In this document: piece after piece, positions 1 through 6,444 of the stretch
How the letters are laid out: each line of letters starts with the position of its first letter
Numbering within the stretch: position 1 is the stretch's first letter
Source: Bacillota bacterium
GTDB taxonomy: Bacteria; Bacillota; Clostridia; Tissierellales; Sedimentibacteraceae
Reading direction: 5' to 3'
Assembly (NCBI GenBank): GCA_029239575.1
Contig: JARBUP010000140.1
Location: 1 to 7,228 of the forward strand
Length of the DNA stretch: 7,228 nt
Notes under the pieces: generated by a model
What the model was told of the DNA's origin: nothing
Database searches by the model: none
Seen by the model: the letters and a program-made list of their open reading frames with translations, nothing else
Position numbers and translations under genes: made by a program

Positions 1-15
1 AATAAGTTTTTATAT

Positions 16-39
16 AGCTAATATTATATTAGCTTTTTT
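16..39 (+). terminator. Plus-strand rho-independent terminator candidate at the left edge
   Basis: Bases 16-34 form a self-complementary block (AGCTAA ... TTAGCT with a 7-base AT centre), and six T residues follow at 34-39 on the plus strand. Read on the minus strand, the same hairpin is followed by an A-rich rather than T-rich tract. It therefore fits best as the terminator of a plus-strand gene lying left of the window and converging on the hydrolase gene at 96-1736. The stem is short and mostly A/T, so stability is modest. Confidence 0.45.
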
Positions 40-40
40 A

Positions 41-83
41 TATGGGCTAAATCTATATTAATTCATTTTAAAAATAGCCCATA
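41..83 (-). repeat. 9-bp inverted repeat downstream of the last RocB-like gene
   Basis: The arms TATGGGCTA (41-49) and TAGCCCATA (75-83) are perfectly complementary across a 25-base loop. The repeat starts 12 bases after the stop codon of the 96-1736 gene. It contains a GGGC/GCCC core, which is unusual in such AT-rich DNA, and so could form a stable hairpin in the 3' end of the mRNA. No T-run follows the distal arm in the minus direction, so it may be a 3'-end stabilising or weak terminating structure rather than a classical terminator. Confidence 0.5.
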
Positions 84-95
84 ATTTCAAAGTTA

Positions 96-1736
96 TTATA
101 ATAAATTTATTATAGTTTTATATACTAATTCAGGAACAACTTCAAAAGAGTATTTTTCTTCGAGTCTTTCTGTAAATTTATGAGCATCTTTGCCGTATGC
201 ACCAATATTTAATACAGGCAAGTCCAATTGCTGCATATTTTCAATTGGTATACTGTAAGAAGTTCCAAATCCCGGCAGATTTTCTTTAAGTGCTTTAACA
301 ATCATTATATCCTTAGGTGCAGCACCATAGCTTAAATCTGAAATGTATGGGAAAAACTTTTTATAAACTAACTTATATTCTGTTTTAGTTGTATCCACAG
401 CATTTGAAACTGCATCTAATAATTTTTTCTCTTTATCTGTTTTACCTTCTACATAAATATGTGGGTAATAAGGTGGTGTAAAATAAACTATTACTACTGG
501 ATTTCTATCCGACCATAAATCATGAACAAAATTTACAATCTTTAATGACCTGTCAACTTGGTCAATTGTTTCATCTTTTAATAAGGTTTGTATATACTCA
601 TTTACCTTTTCTTCAAGATTAGTAACCTCTTGATTTACTTTACTATACAACTCATCATATGATAAAACCCTAGATTTCCATGGCAAATCAACAAACTGCC
701 TTCCATTTAATTTACAAAAACTATTATATTCTTTATTTAACTTATCAATAGTAATATTAAAACACTCATCTGCTGCTTTAATCATTTTTTCCATTACTTG
801 ATCAGGTGTACTGCTTTGAGTTGCTACACTAAACATTGTAATTGATTTATTTGCAATTTGACAAGAGTATTCTGTCTTTAAATCCCTTTGCCTTAATGAA
901 ATAGGTGGCAATGAAACTTCTCCTTCTGTAACATCGCAAAAATCAACATTTAAATTTATTTTTCTAATTAGTTCAGAAGAAATTTCATTTGGGTCTAATC
1001 CCTTAAAAGATTCACCAACATGTGTTTCTTTACCTACAACTAAAAATGTTGGCATTATTTTACCTACAGTACCAATATATATATATCTGTTTTCATCACC
1101 ATCATATTCTGAAGTAATGTAATCAGTATCAAGTATTGCTTGATATTCAAATTTTTCTTTTTCCTTAAGTTTTACAAGTTCAGGTACAACGCTTAACATT
1201 CCGTTAGAATTTGCTTCTTCATCACAAACTGCTGCAAAAATTAAATTACCTTCAAATTCTTCAATATTATTAGATATATCTTCAATTAATGATAGTAAAA
1301 CAGCAACTCCTGTTTTCATATCCAATAATCCCCTGCCAAATAAATATTTACCTGATTCTAAATCAGCTTTTACTTCTTTTGGAAGTTCAATTTCCTTTAA
1401 TTTTTCAGTTAATTCAAATGGCTTATTTGCATAATCTTTTAAAGAGCCGTAATCTGAAATTCCAACTGTATCAGTGTGACCAATAAGAACAACTGTTTTA
1501 TTACTGTTGTTTTTTTGACCTCTTATTGTCGCCATTACACTTTTTCTGCCTAATTTATCATTTAATACAGATATATATTTTAGATCTTTTTCATTATTTT
1601 TAAAATATTTCATTTCTTTTAAAATATTGTAAACCTTTTCAGAAACCGCAATTTCTCCTATAGTATTTACAACGCTAAGTACGCTAGTTAATTCTAAAGC
1701 GATTTCTTTAGTTTTAGATATGATATGATCTTTCAT
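96..1736 (-). CDS. rocB: RocB-like M20 family metallohydrolase, canonical copy (546 aa)
   Basis: This is a predicted cytosolic di-metal hydrolase of the M20 peptidase superfamily, RocB type. RocB is encoded with the arginine/ornithine catabolic genes of Bacillus, but its exact reaction is unsettled. Visible M20 signatures are GHTD (H87, D89), the GRGLLDMK segment (bridging D139), CDEE (catalytic E173 and ligand E174), LDTD (D203/D205, probable third acidic ligand), ETHVG (H239) and GKDAHKFTER near the C-terminus (H519, last metal ligand). The RocB-type insert and C-terminal half include TPPYYP (about 420-425) and YISDLSYG (about 464-471). Length is close to known RocB proteins (about 550-570 aa). 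The start is well supported: AGGAGG at 1744-1749 lies 7 bases before ATG. No signal peptide or membrane segment is seen. The gene lies 331 bases after the terminator of the neighbouring RocB-like gene and probably has its own promoter. The family call is firm; the substrate is unknown. Confidence 0.9.
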   Translation of the reverse strand: MKDHIISKTKEIALELTSVLSVVNTIGEIAVSEKVYNILKEMKYFKNNEKDLKYISVLNDKLGRKSVMATIRGQKNNSNKTVVLIGHTDTVGISDYGSLKDYANKPFELTEKLKEIELPKEVKADLESGKYLFGRGLLDMKTGVAVLLSLIEDISNNIEEFEGNLIFAAVCDEEANSNGMLSVVPELVKLKEKEKFEYQAILDTDYITSEYDGDENRYIYIGTVGKIMPTFLVVGKETHVGESFKGLDPNEISSELIRKINLNVDFCDVTEGEVSLPPISLRQRDLKTEYSCQIANKSITMFSVATQSSTPDQVMEKMIKAADECFNITIDKLNKEYNSFCKLNGRQFVDLPWKSRVLSYDELYSKVNQEVTNLEEKVNEYIQTLLKDETIDQVDRSLKIVNFVHDLWSDRNPVVIVYFTPPYYPHIYVEGKTDKEKKLLDAVSNAVDTTKTEYKLVYKKFFPYISDLSYGAAPKDIMIVKALKENLPGFGTSYSIPIENMQQLDLPVLNIGAYGKDAHKFTERLEEKYSFEVVPELVYKTIINLL

Positions 1737-1872
1737 AGCTTATCCTCCTCATTATTTTTATTTACCTAATTATAAAAAAATGATGTTGTTAAACTGTTTT
1801 ATATATATTTTAAATTTAATTGATTTATTTTTAATTTATTATTGATATTAATAAATAAACAAAAAATAAATT

Positions 1873-1900
1873 ATTATACTTTTTTTCTAAATATTTTCAA
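1873..1900 (-). promoter_or_regulatory. Candidate sigma-A promoter for the 96-1736 gene (proximal)
   Basis: On the minus strand TTGAAA (1895-1900) is followed after 16 bases by TATAAT (1873-1878). This is close to consensus and sits after the upstream gene's terminator. It would give a leader of roughly 130 bases before the ATG at 1736. Because the region is almost all A/T, chance matches to -10 boxes are expected; the TTGAAA partner at suitable spacing raises the support. Confidence 0.5.
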
Positions 1901-1947
1901 CTTATTATATTTTTATATTCAATAAAATTAATATTTCCTTTTTTAAT

Positions 1948-1976
1948 ATAATACTACTTTTTAGAATAAATTACAA
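1948..1976 (-). promoter_or_regulatory. Candidate sigma-A promoter for the 96-1736 gene (distal)
   Basis: TTGTAA (1971-1976) and TATTAT (1948-1953) on the minus strand are separated by 17 bases, the optimal spacing. It lies between the terminator at about 2014-2053 and the proximal promoter candidate. Either or both could be used; the sequence alone cannot decide. Confidence 0.4.
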
Positions 1977-2013
1977 TTATAAAAATACAAAGTATTAAAT
2001 TTATTTACTATTT

Positions 2014-2053
2014 AAACAAATAAAAGCTCTACATTAATTTTATGTAAAGCTTT
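2014..2053 (-). terminator. Rho-independent terminator of the M20 / RocB-like transcription unit
   Basis: On the minus strand, arms at 2042-2053 and 2023-2034 form a 12-bp stem (one G-U wobble) with a 7-base loop. A T-rich tail follows (CTTTTATTTGTTT, ending near 2014). It begins 14 bases after the TAA of the 2068-3729 gene, the expected position. It separates that gene from the second RocB-like gene, implying independent transcription of the latter unless there is readthrough. Confidence 0.75.
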
Positions 2054-2067
2054 ATTTTATTTAAATT

Positions 2068-3729
2068 TTATTTGTCAAATAATTGAGTAATAAATAAATC
2101 AATTAATACAGGAGTTTTATAAAATAAATCTTCTTTTAACACTCTTTCAGTATATTTGTGAAAATCCTTACCCCATGGTCCAATATTAATAACCGGCATT
2201 GAAATTTCTTTTATTTCTTCTAAAGGTATAAAATACACATCTTTCCACATCAACATATTATTTTCTATATAATCAATATCTTTTTGATCTGATACATACA
2301 TTGCATAACTTAAATCCGATATTCCCGTAAAATAATTTTTAACTTCATATTCTTCTTCAAAGTTATCTTTTGCATATTTTTTAATCACATCTATTAATTC
2401 ATTTACTTTGTTTGATTTATCTTTTAACATCATATTATTAGTACTTGGATAATATGGTGGTGTAAGTGCTAGTATAACACAAGGAGATAAATCCTTAACA
2501 TATTCTAATGTTTTTTCTATTATAATATTTGCAGCCTCTATTGTGGACATTTCATTATTATTAAACTTGTTTTTAATTATTGACATTACTTTTAAATAAG
2601 CTTCTTCGAATTCTTTACCAGAATCACGTAAAGCTTCTTTATATAATTCTGAATAAAACTTAACTTTCGCTTCCCATAAAATTTCTTTATATTCTATACC
2701 AGCAATTTTAGTATACTTTTTATAGCTTTTGTTTAAATCTTTAACCACATTTTCAAAAGACCTTTTGCTTATCTTTTTAAGTTTTTCCATTAAAGCCATG
2801 GGAGTTTTTTCTAAAGGCAAAATGCTCATATATCCACAAGAAGCTTTTGGCAATGAAACATCATAAACTATTTTTCTGTCTTTATGATAAAGCCATGTTG
2901 GAGGTGGATTAGTTGTATTACCTCTTTTTTCAATAAAACCTGCACTTACCTCAGTTTTTCTTATTATTTCTGAAAGTATATTTATGGGATTTAGTCCTGA
3001 ATAAATTTGACCAACATGTGCTAATTTTCCTCTAACGTATACAACGGGCATAATTTTGCCTATGGATCCATCATATAAAGTTGGTTTTAAATCATCTTCA
3101 CGTTCATGGGGTTCTGAATTTATCATTACTTTATAATTAAGATTATATTTATCCTTTAACTCTTTTAGTTTCAATACGCCTGCTCTCATGCCTGCAGATA
3201 AATTTTCTTCATCAGGAACTGATAACAAAACTATATTGCCTTTAAAATCCTTGTCCTTGCTGTATTCTTCAACTAAGGACATCTGTATGGAACCTCCGCC
3301 TTTCATGTCACATACACCACGTCCAAAAACCCATTTTTCACTAAATAAATCTTCCATCACATTATTAGGTAATTGAGAGCTGTTTTTTTTATACTCTTTT
3401 TCTAATTCATAGGGTTTTAAACTTAAGTGCTCAAAAGTACCATAATCTTTTGTTTCAACTATATCATTATGGTGAATAAATACTACAGTATCATTACCCT
3501 TTCCTTTTAATAAACACCATGATACTTTTCTGTCTAAATAATCATTTGGTATTTCAAAGAAACCGCAATACTCTGGATTTTTTTTAAAATATTCTACACT
3601 TGAAAACCAGTTTTGGAAAAACTGTTCTATATTTTTTTCCTCTTTAGAATTAGTATCACTTCTTGTTCCTACAAATTCTAATAAATTTCTTTCAATTAAA
3701 TTAGATATTTCATTTTTATCTATTGACAT
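2068..3729 (-). CDS. RocB-like M20 family metallohydrolase, divergent copy (553 aa)
   Basis: A second RocB-type M20 hydrolase, collinear end to end with the 96-1736 product but strongly diverged (about one third identical residues, estimated by eye). Metal-site motifs are kept: HHND (H87, D89, the same positions as in the other copy), GRGVCDMKGG (D141), PDEE (E174, E175), AHVG (H238) and GKDFHKYTER (H524). The third acidic ligand region reads NSEPHE (E206), whereas the other copy has LDTDY. The C-terminal RocB hallmarks TPPYYP (423-428) and ISDLSY (470-475) are present. No signal peptide or transmembrane segment is seen, so it is predicted cytosolic. The start is supported by AAGGAG at 3738-3743, 8 bases before ATG. 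The gene follows the 404-aa M20 gene after 92 bases with no convincing terminator between them, and ends at a hairpin terminator, so the two probably form one transcription unit. Amide or peptide hydrolysis is expected; the substrate is unknown. Confidence 0.88.
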   Translation of the reverse strand: MSIDKNEISNLIERNLLEFVGTRSDTNSKEEKNIEQFFQNWFSSVEYFKKNPEYCGFFEIPNDYLDRKVSWCLLKGKGNDTVVFIHHNDIVETKDYGTFEHLSLKPYELEKEYKKNSSQLPNNVMEDLFSEKWVFGRGVCDMKGGGSIQMSLVEEYSKDKDFKGNIVLLSVPDEENLSAGMRAGVLKLKELKDKYNLNYKVMINSEPHEREDDLKPTLYDGSIGKIMPVVYVRGKLAHVGQIYSGLNPINILSEIIRKTEVSAGFIEKRGNTTNPPPTWLYHKDRKIVYDVSLPKASCGYMSILPLEKTPMALMEKLKKISKRSFENVVKDLNKSYKKYTKIAGIEYKEILWEAKVKFYSELYKEALRDSGKEFEEAYLKVMSIIKNKFNNNEMSTIEAANIIIEKTLEYVKDLSPCVILALTPPYYPSTNNMMLKDKSNKVNELIDVIKKYAKDNFEEEYEVKNYFTGISDLSYAMYVSDQKDIDYIENNMLMWKDVYFIPLEEIKEISMPVINIGPWGKDFHKYTERVLKEDLFYKTPVLIDLFITQLFDK

Positions 3730-3821
3730 ATTTTATACTCCTTATAATAAAGTTTTAATATATTCAAGCCTTGTGTTCATTTTAATAAATTTAATAACTT
3801 ATTAATTTGAAAAATATATTC

Positions 3822-5036
3822 TTAAGTCAATTTTTTTACTAAATATCCATACAGAACTTCTGATACTTCTAAAAAAGTATCTATTTCAACATATTCATCA
3901 TAGCTGTGAAAATTTGATCCTGACGGGCCATAAACAATGACAGGTATATTTAATTTTTCTGAAATTGTGTTAAAATCTCCGATACTTGAAAAATAGTTTA
4001 TTTCAGGGGATTTTCCCGTAATATCTTCTACGCAGTCATAAAATTCTTTTATATATTTGTTTTTTTCATCCACGGTATAGGGCATAAAACCTCCTGAACC
4101 ATCCAAAGGGTCTTCTCTAAAAACAATTTCATACTTTGATTTTATATTTGCATTAATTGCTGCAAGCTTTATTTCTTCAATAATTGATTGTTTATTTTCT
4201 CCCATAACTATATGTTTAAAAATTTCTATTTCAGCATAATCAGGAACAGAACAACCATTTCCCTTACTTTTAATATCCGTAATGCAAATACTTGAATTCC
4301 CAAGTTTTTCATCATAAGCAGCTGGTAATTTACTTAACTCTACAATTAATTTACTTGCATCTTCTATAGCATTTATACCGTTTTGGGGTGTAGCAGCATG
4401 ACTTGATTTTCCATAAAGTTTTATTTTATATTGATATCCTCCTCTTGCTCCTAAACAAATACTTTGTTTTTGTGTGAACAAAAACCCACTGCTAGGCTCT
4501 AATATAATGGCTATATCTGCATCTTTGTACAATTTATCCTTTATAGAAAAAGAAGTGCCAAGACCATATGGACCTTCCTCATCCGACACAAATGAATAAA
4601 TTATTTTTCCTTTAAATTCTTTAATTGTTTCATTAAATTTTTTTAAAGCCATTAAAGCAGCAGCACAGCCTGATTTCATATCAAGAGCTCCAAGGCCGTA
4701 AAGTCTTCCGTTTTCTATTACAGGATTATATGGATGTTTTGTCCAACCTGAACACTCATTAACAGTATCAAGGTGGCAATTTATTAATATTACAGGTCCT
4801 TGTTTTGAGCCTTCTAAAGAACCAATTAAATTAATACCTTTAAATCCCGTAATCTTTTTATCTTCATAATTATGAAATTCAATATTTAGGTTATTGTTTT
4901 TTAACCATTCATACGTAAATTTCATTATTTTTTCCTCATGGAAAAAATCGCTTTTAATACAAACTAAATTTTTTAATAGCTCTATTGCTTCCTGTGAACT
5001 AATGTTATTTGTTTTATTAAGCATATAGTTATACAT
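3822..5036 (-). CDS. M20 family metallopeptidase, ArgE/DapE/CPG2-like (404 aa)
   Basis: A predicted zinc-dependent aminoacylase, deacylase or exopeptidase of the M20 family with the usual length of about 400 aa. Numbered from the start chosen here, the catalytic set is complete: CHLD (H88, D90), GALDMKSG (bridging D119), SDEEG (general base E153, ligand E154), LEPS (E180), KSSHAATP (H213 in the dimerisation/lid domain) and SNFHSYDEYV (H377, last ligand). An in-frame ATG exists at 5177, which would add 47 residues. It has no Shine-Dalgarno sequence, and the added segment resembles translated AT-rich spacer. The ATG at 5036 has GAGG 8 bases upstream and puts the protein at family length. Another ATG four codons later (5024) is less well placed. 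The gene heads a probable unit with the RocB-like gene at 2068-3729. LEPS and GPSGSNFHSYDEY are typical of the ArgE/DapE/acetylornithine-deacetylase-like group, but the substrate cannot be assigned. Confidence 0.92.
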   Translation of the reverse strand: MYNYMLNKTNNISSQEAIELLKNLVCIKSDFFHEEKIMKFTYEWLKNNNLNIEFHNYEDKKITGFKGINLIGSLEGSKQGPVILINCHLDTVNECSGWTKHPYNPVIENGRLYGLGALDMKSGCAAALMALKKFNETIKEFKGKIIYSFVSDEEGPYGLGTSFSIKDKLYKDADIAIILEPSSGFLFTQKQSICLGARGGYQYKIKLYGKSSHAATPQNGINAIEDASKLIVELSKLPAAYDEKLGNSSICITDIKSKGNGCSVPDYAEIEIFKHIVMGENKQSIIEEIKLAAINANIKSKYEIVFREDPLDGSGGFMPYTVDEKNKYIKEFYDCVEDITGKSPEINYFSSIGDFNTISEKLNIPVIVYGPSGSNFHSYDEYVEIDTFLEVSEVLYGYLVKKLT

Positions 5037-5044
5037 ACAATTAA

Positions 5045-5048
5045 CCTC
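5045..5048 (-). promoter_or_regulatory. Ribosome binding site that fixes the M20 start
   Basis: GAGG on the minus strand (within TTGAGGTTAA, 5041-5050) lies 8 bases before the ATG at 5034-5036. The competing upstream ATG at 5177 is preceded only by AGTAAAATAA, with no purine-rich anti-16S match. This favours the 404-residue product over the 451-residue reading. Confidence 0.8.
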
Positions 5049-5091
5049 AATTAATTTTATAAAAATTTTTTTTACAAGATAATCAGTTGTA

Positions 5092-5121
5092 ATTATATAT
5101 AAATAAAACTCAACCTTTAAA
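5092..5121 (-). promoter_or_regulatory. Weak promoter candidate upstream of the M20 gene
   Basis: On the minus strand TATAAT (5092-5097) is preceded at 18 bases by TTTAAA (5116-5121), a poor -35 box. A poor -35 next to a perfect -10 would suit a promoter that depends on an activator such as the BTAD regulator encoded just upstream, but that is inference. Initiation here would give a leader of about 50 bases. Confidence 0.3.
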
Positions 5122-5265
5122 TTGTAATTAAACATGTGAAAAGTTTCAGTTAATAAAAATGTAACTTTCTTATGCATTTATTTTACTATTAAATGATTAA
5201 TTTCATGTTTTATAAATTACCCTATTAATACTTAATTTTTTTATTAAAATAAAAATAAACATATT

Positions 5266-6432
5266 TTAAACGTTTTCCTTCATATCCACATATTTTATAA
5301 ATATATTTGTTGTAACACCAAGGAATTTTAAAAACTTTTCAGATTTCTTATCCACTTTATCTTTATTATAAACATATATTTGAATCATATATTCTTTTGA
5401 TAAATTAATTAATATATTTTTAACAGAATGATAAAGACGTATTTCTTCAATTTGTAAAGGTGCAAAATGACTTGTAAAATCATAAAAGCATGGTTGTATT
5501 AAACAAGCATCTTCTAAATATATTTTAGGAATACTCCTTAGTATATTTTTTTTAATATTTGTTGACAACTTTTCTAACAAATCGCTTATTACAAAATAAT
5601 CTATTGATAAATCAGCATATTCATTAATTCTTAACACTATATTATTGTCATCCTTTTTAGTAAAAAAATTTACTGATTCGATATTTTTATTATCAATTAA
5701 ACTCAAATATAAATCTTTTATTTTCTTTTGTGGAAATATATTTAAATCCTGTCTTAAAGTTGTTTCATATTTTTTATAGTGTAAAATTGCTAAATTAGAC
5801 TCATTATTTTTTATAAGTAAGTTCATTAATTTATAATGTGATTCTTCATCATAGGGATTAATTAATAAAATTTCTTCTAATATATTATTTGATTCATGAT
5901 AATTTTCAATATTTAAATAAATGTTTAATAATGTGTTTAGCGTTTTAATACGCATATTTTGAAAAATAGAACGTTGAGAAAATATCCAATCATTAAAATC
6001 ATCACATTCCTTGAAATAAAAATCTTCTAAAAATTCACCCCTAAAAAGCTTTTTAACATCTTCTAAAGTTTTAATATCATTGCTGTTTTCATTAAAAGAA
6101 ATATTATCTAAGAAAGTAACATCAGAAATAAATTTATATTCAGGATTAATATAACAATATTTGTTATCAGAAATTATAAATTCTTGATTATTTTCATCAT
6201 TTGGAATTATTTTTTTTATGCTCCATAAATTATAACGCAAATTATAATTTGCTGTTTCAAAGCAATCAGGCCAAAACATATATGATAATTTTTCCCTATT
6301 TACTTTTTTATATTTATTGCATAATAAAACAGCTAAAATTCCAATTGATTTATCACTTAATTTTTTATTTATCAGTTTAACATCATAATATATTTCAACA
6401 TTTCCTAAAAGATTAATAATTAATTTATTCAT
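5266..6432 (-). CDS. SARP/BTAD-type transcriptional regulator with vestigial NTPase-like C-terminus (388 aa)
   Basis: A predicted DNA-binding activator. Residues 1 to about 98 read as an OmpR/PhoB-type winged helix in the SARP arrangement: LLGNVEIYY start, KSIGILAVLLCN, the NREKLSYMFWPD turn and the NLRYNLWSIKK recognition-helix region. Residues about 105-245 are the helical TPR-like bacterial transcriptional activator domain, including GEFLEDFYFKECDDFNDWI, NPYDEESHYKLMNLL and AILHYKKYETTLRQDLNIFP. Residues about 262-388 resemble, by eye, the part of the AAA NTPase domain that follows the Walker A loop in larger SARP/MalT-like regulators. RLYHSVKNILINLSKEYMI matches the helix before Walker B, YVYNKDKVDKKSEKFLKFL stands where DD(L/I)xWAD-S-xxLL is usual, and the final IFIKYV stands where LLIGTYR is usual. 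No Walker A motif is present. The start is supported by AGGTGG 5 bases upstream; that site overlaps the stop of the amidohydrolase gene. Likely targets are the flanking hydrolase genes (inference). Confidence 0.85.
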   Translation of the reverse strand: MNKLIINLLGNVEIYYDVKLINKKLSDKSIGILAVLLCNKYKKVNREKLSYMFWPDCFETANYNLRYNLWSIKKIIPNDENNQEFIISDNKYCYINPEYKFISDVTFLDNISFNENSNDIKTLEDVKKLFRGEFLEDFYFKECDDFNDWIFSQRSIFQNMRIKTLNTLLNIYLNIENYHESNNILEEILLINPYDEESHYKLMNLLIKNNESNLAILHYKKYETTLRQDLNIFPQKKIKDLYLSLIDNKNIESVNFFTKKDDNNIVLRINEYADLSIDYFVISDLLEKLSTNIKKNILRSIPKIYLEDACLIQPCFYDFTSHFAPLQIEEIRLYHSVKNILINLSKEYMIQIYVYNKDKVDKKSEKFLKFLGVTTNIFIKYVDMKENV

Positions 6433-6444
6433 TTAAACCACCTA
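6433..6444 (-). promoter_or_regulatory. Ribosome binding site of the regulator, overlapping the upstream stop codon
   Basis: AGGTGG at 6438-6443 (minus strand) lies 5 bases before the ATG at 6430-6432. Its first bases are shared with the TAG stop (6442-6444) of the amidohydrolase. Terminating ribosomes would sit on the regulator's initiation site, so translational coupling and co-transcription are likely. Confidence 0.75.

Larger units (their letters stand above)
1737..2067. other. 331-base AT-rich intergenic region between the two RocB-like genes
   Basis: No coding frame is supported here. From right to left it holds the terminator of the 2068-3729 gene, two promoter-like sequences on the minus strand, a further isolated TATAAT at 1769-1774 (minus) with only a weak -35 partner, and the ribosome binding site of the downstream gene. 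The remainder is nearly pure A/T. No riboswitch-like conserved core or tRNA is recognisable. Confidence 0.7.
5037..5265. other. 229-base AT-rich spacer between regulator and M20 gene
   Basis: The spacer contains no supported gene, although one minus-strand frame happens to stay open from 5177 into the M20 gene. It holds a promoter candidate and the ribosome binding site of the M20 gene. An A/T-only inverted repeat at 5238-5255 lies 10 bases after the regulator's stop codon. It lacks G/C pairs and a proper T-run, so it is not a convincing terminator. This is the most likely place for control of the downstream hydrolases. Confidence 0.6.

Noticed and set aside
1289..1486. 65-codon plus-strand open frame
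   Set aside because: It lies entirely inside the coding region of the RocB-like gene at 96-1736 on the other strand. It has no recognisable motif, and its leucine/isoleucine-rich composition is an antisense shadow.
3188..3376. 62-codon plus-strand open frame
   Set aside because: It is antisense to the conserved metal-site region of the 2068-3729 gene; the opposite strand explains the sequence fully.
3791..3805. 15-base palindrome (TTAATAA-C-TTATTAA) between the M20 and RocB-like genes, as a terminator or operator
   Set aside because: It is short, A/T only, and has no T-run; no promoter with acceptable spacing relative to the RBS was found in the 92-base gap, so co-transcription is simpler.
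5037..5177. N-terminal extension of the M20 protein as a possible signal peptide
   Set aside because: It has no ribosome binding site at 5177, the proper RBS and family-length start lie at 5036, and the extension lacks the ordered charged/hydrophobic/cleavage layout of a signal peptide.
5238..5255. A/T-only inverted repeat after the regulator, as a terminator
   Set aside because: The stem has no G/C pairs and a minimal loop, and the minus strand downstream is not T-rich. Such repeats are expected in poly-A/T spacers.
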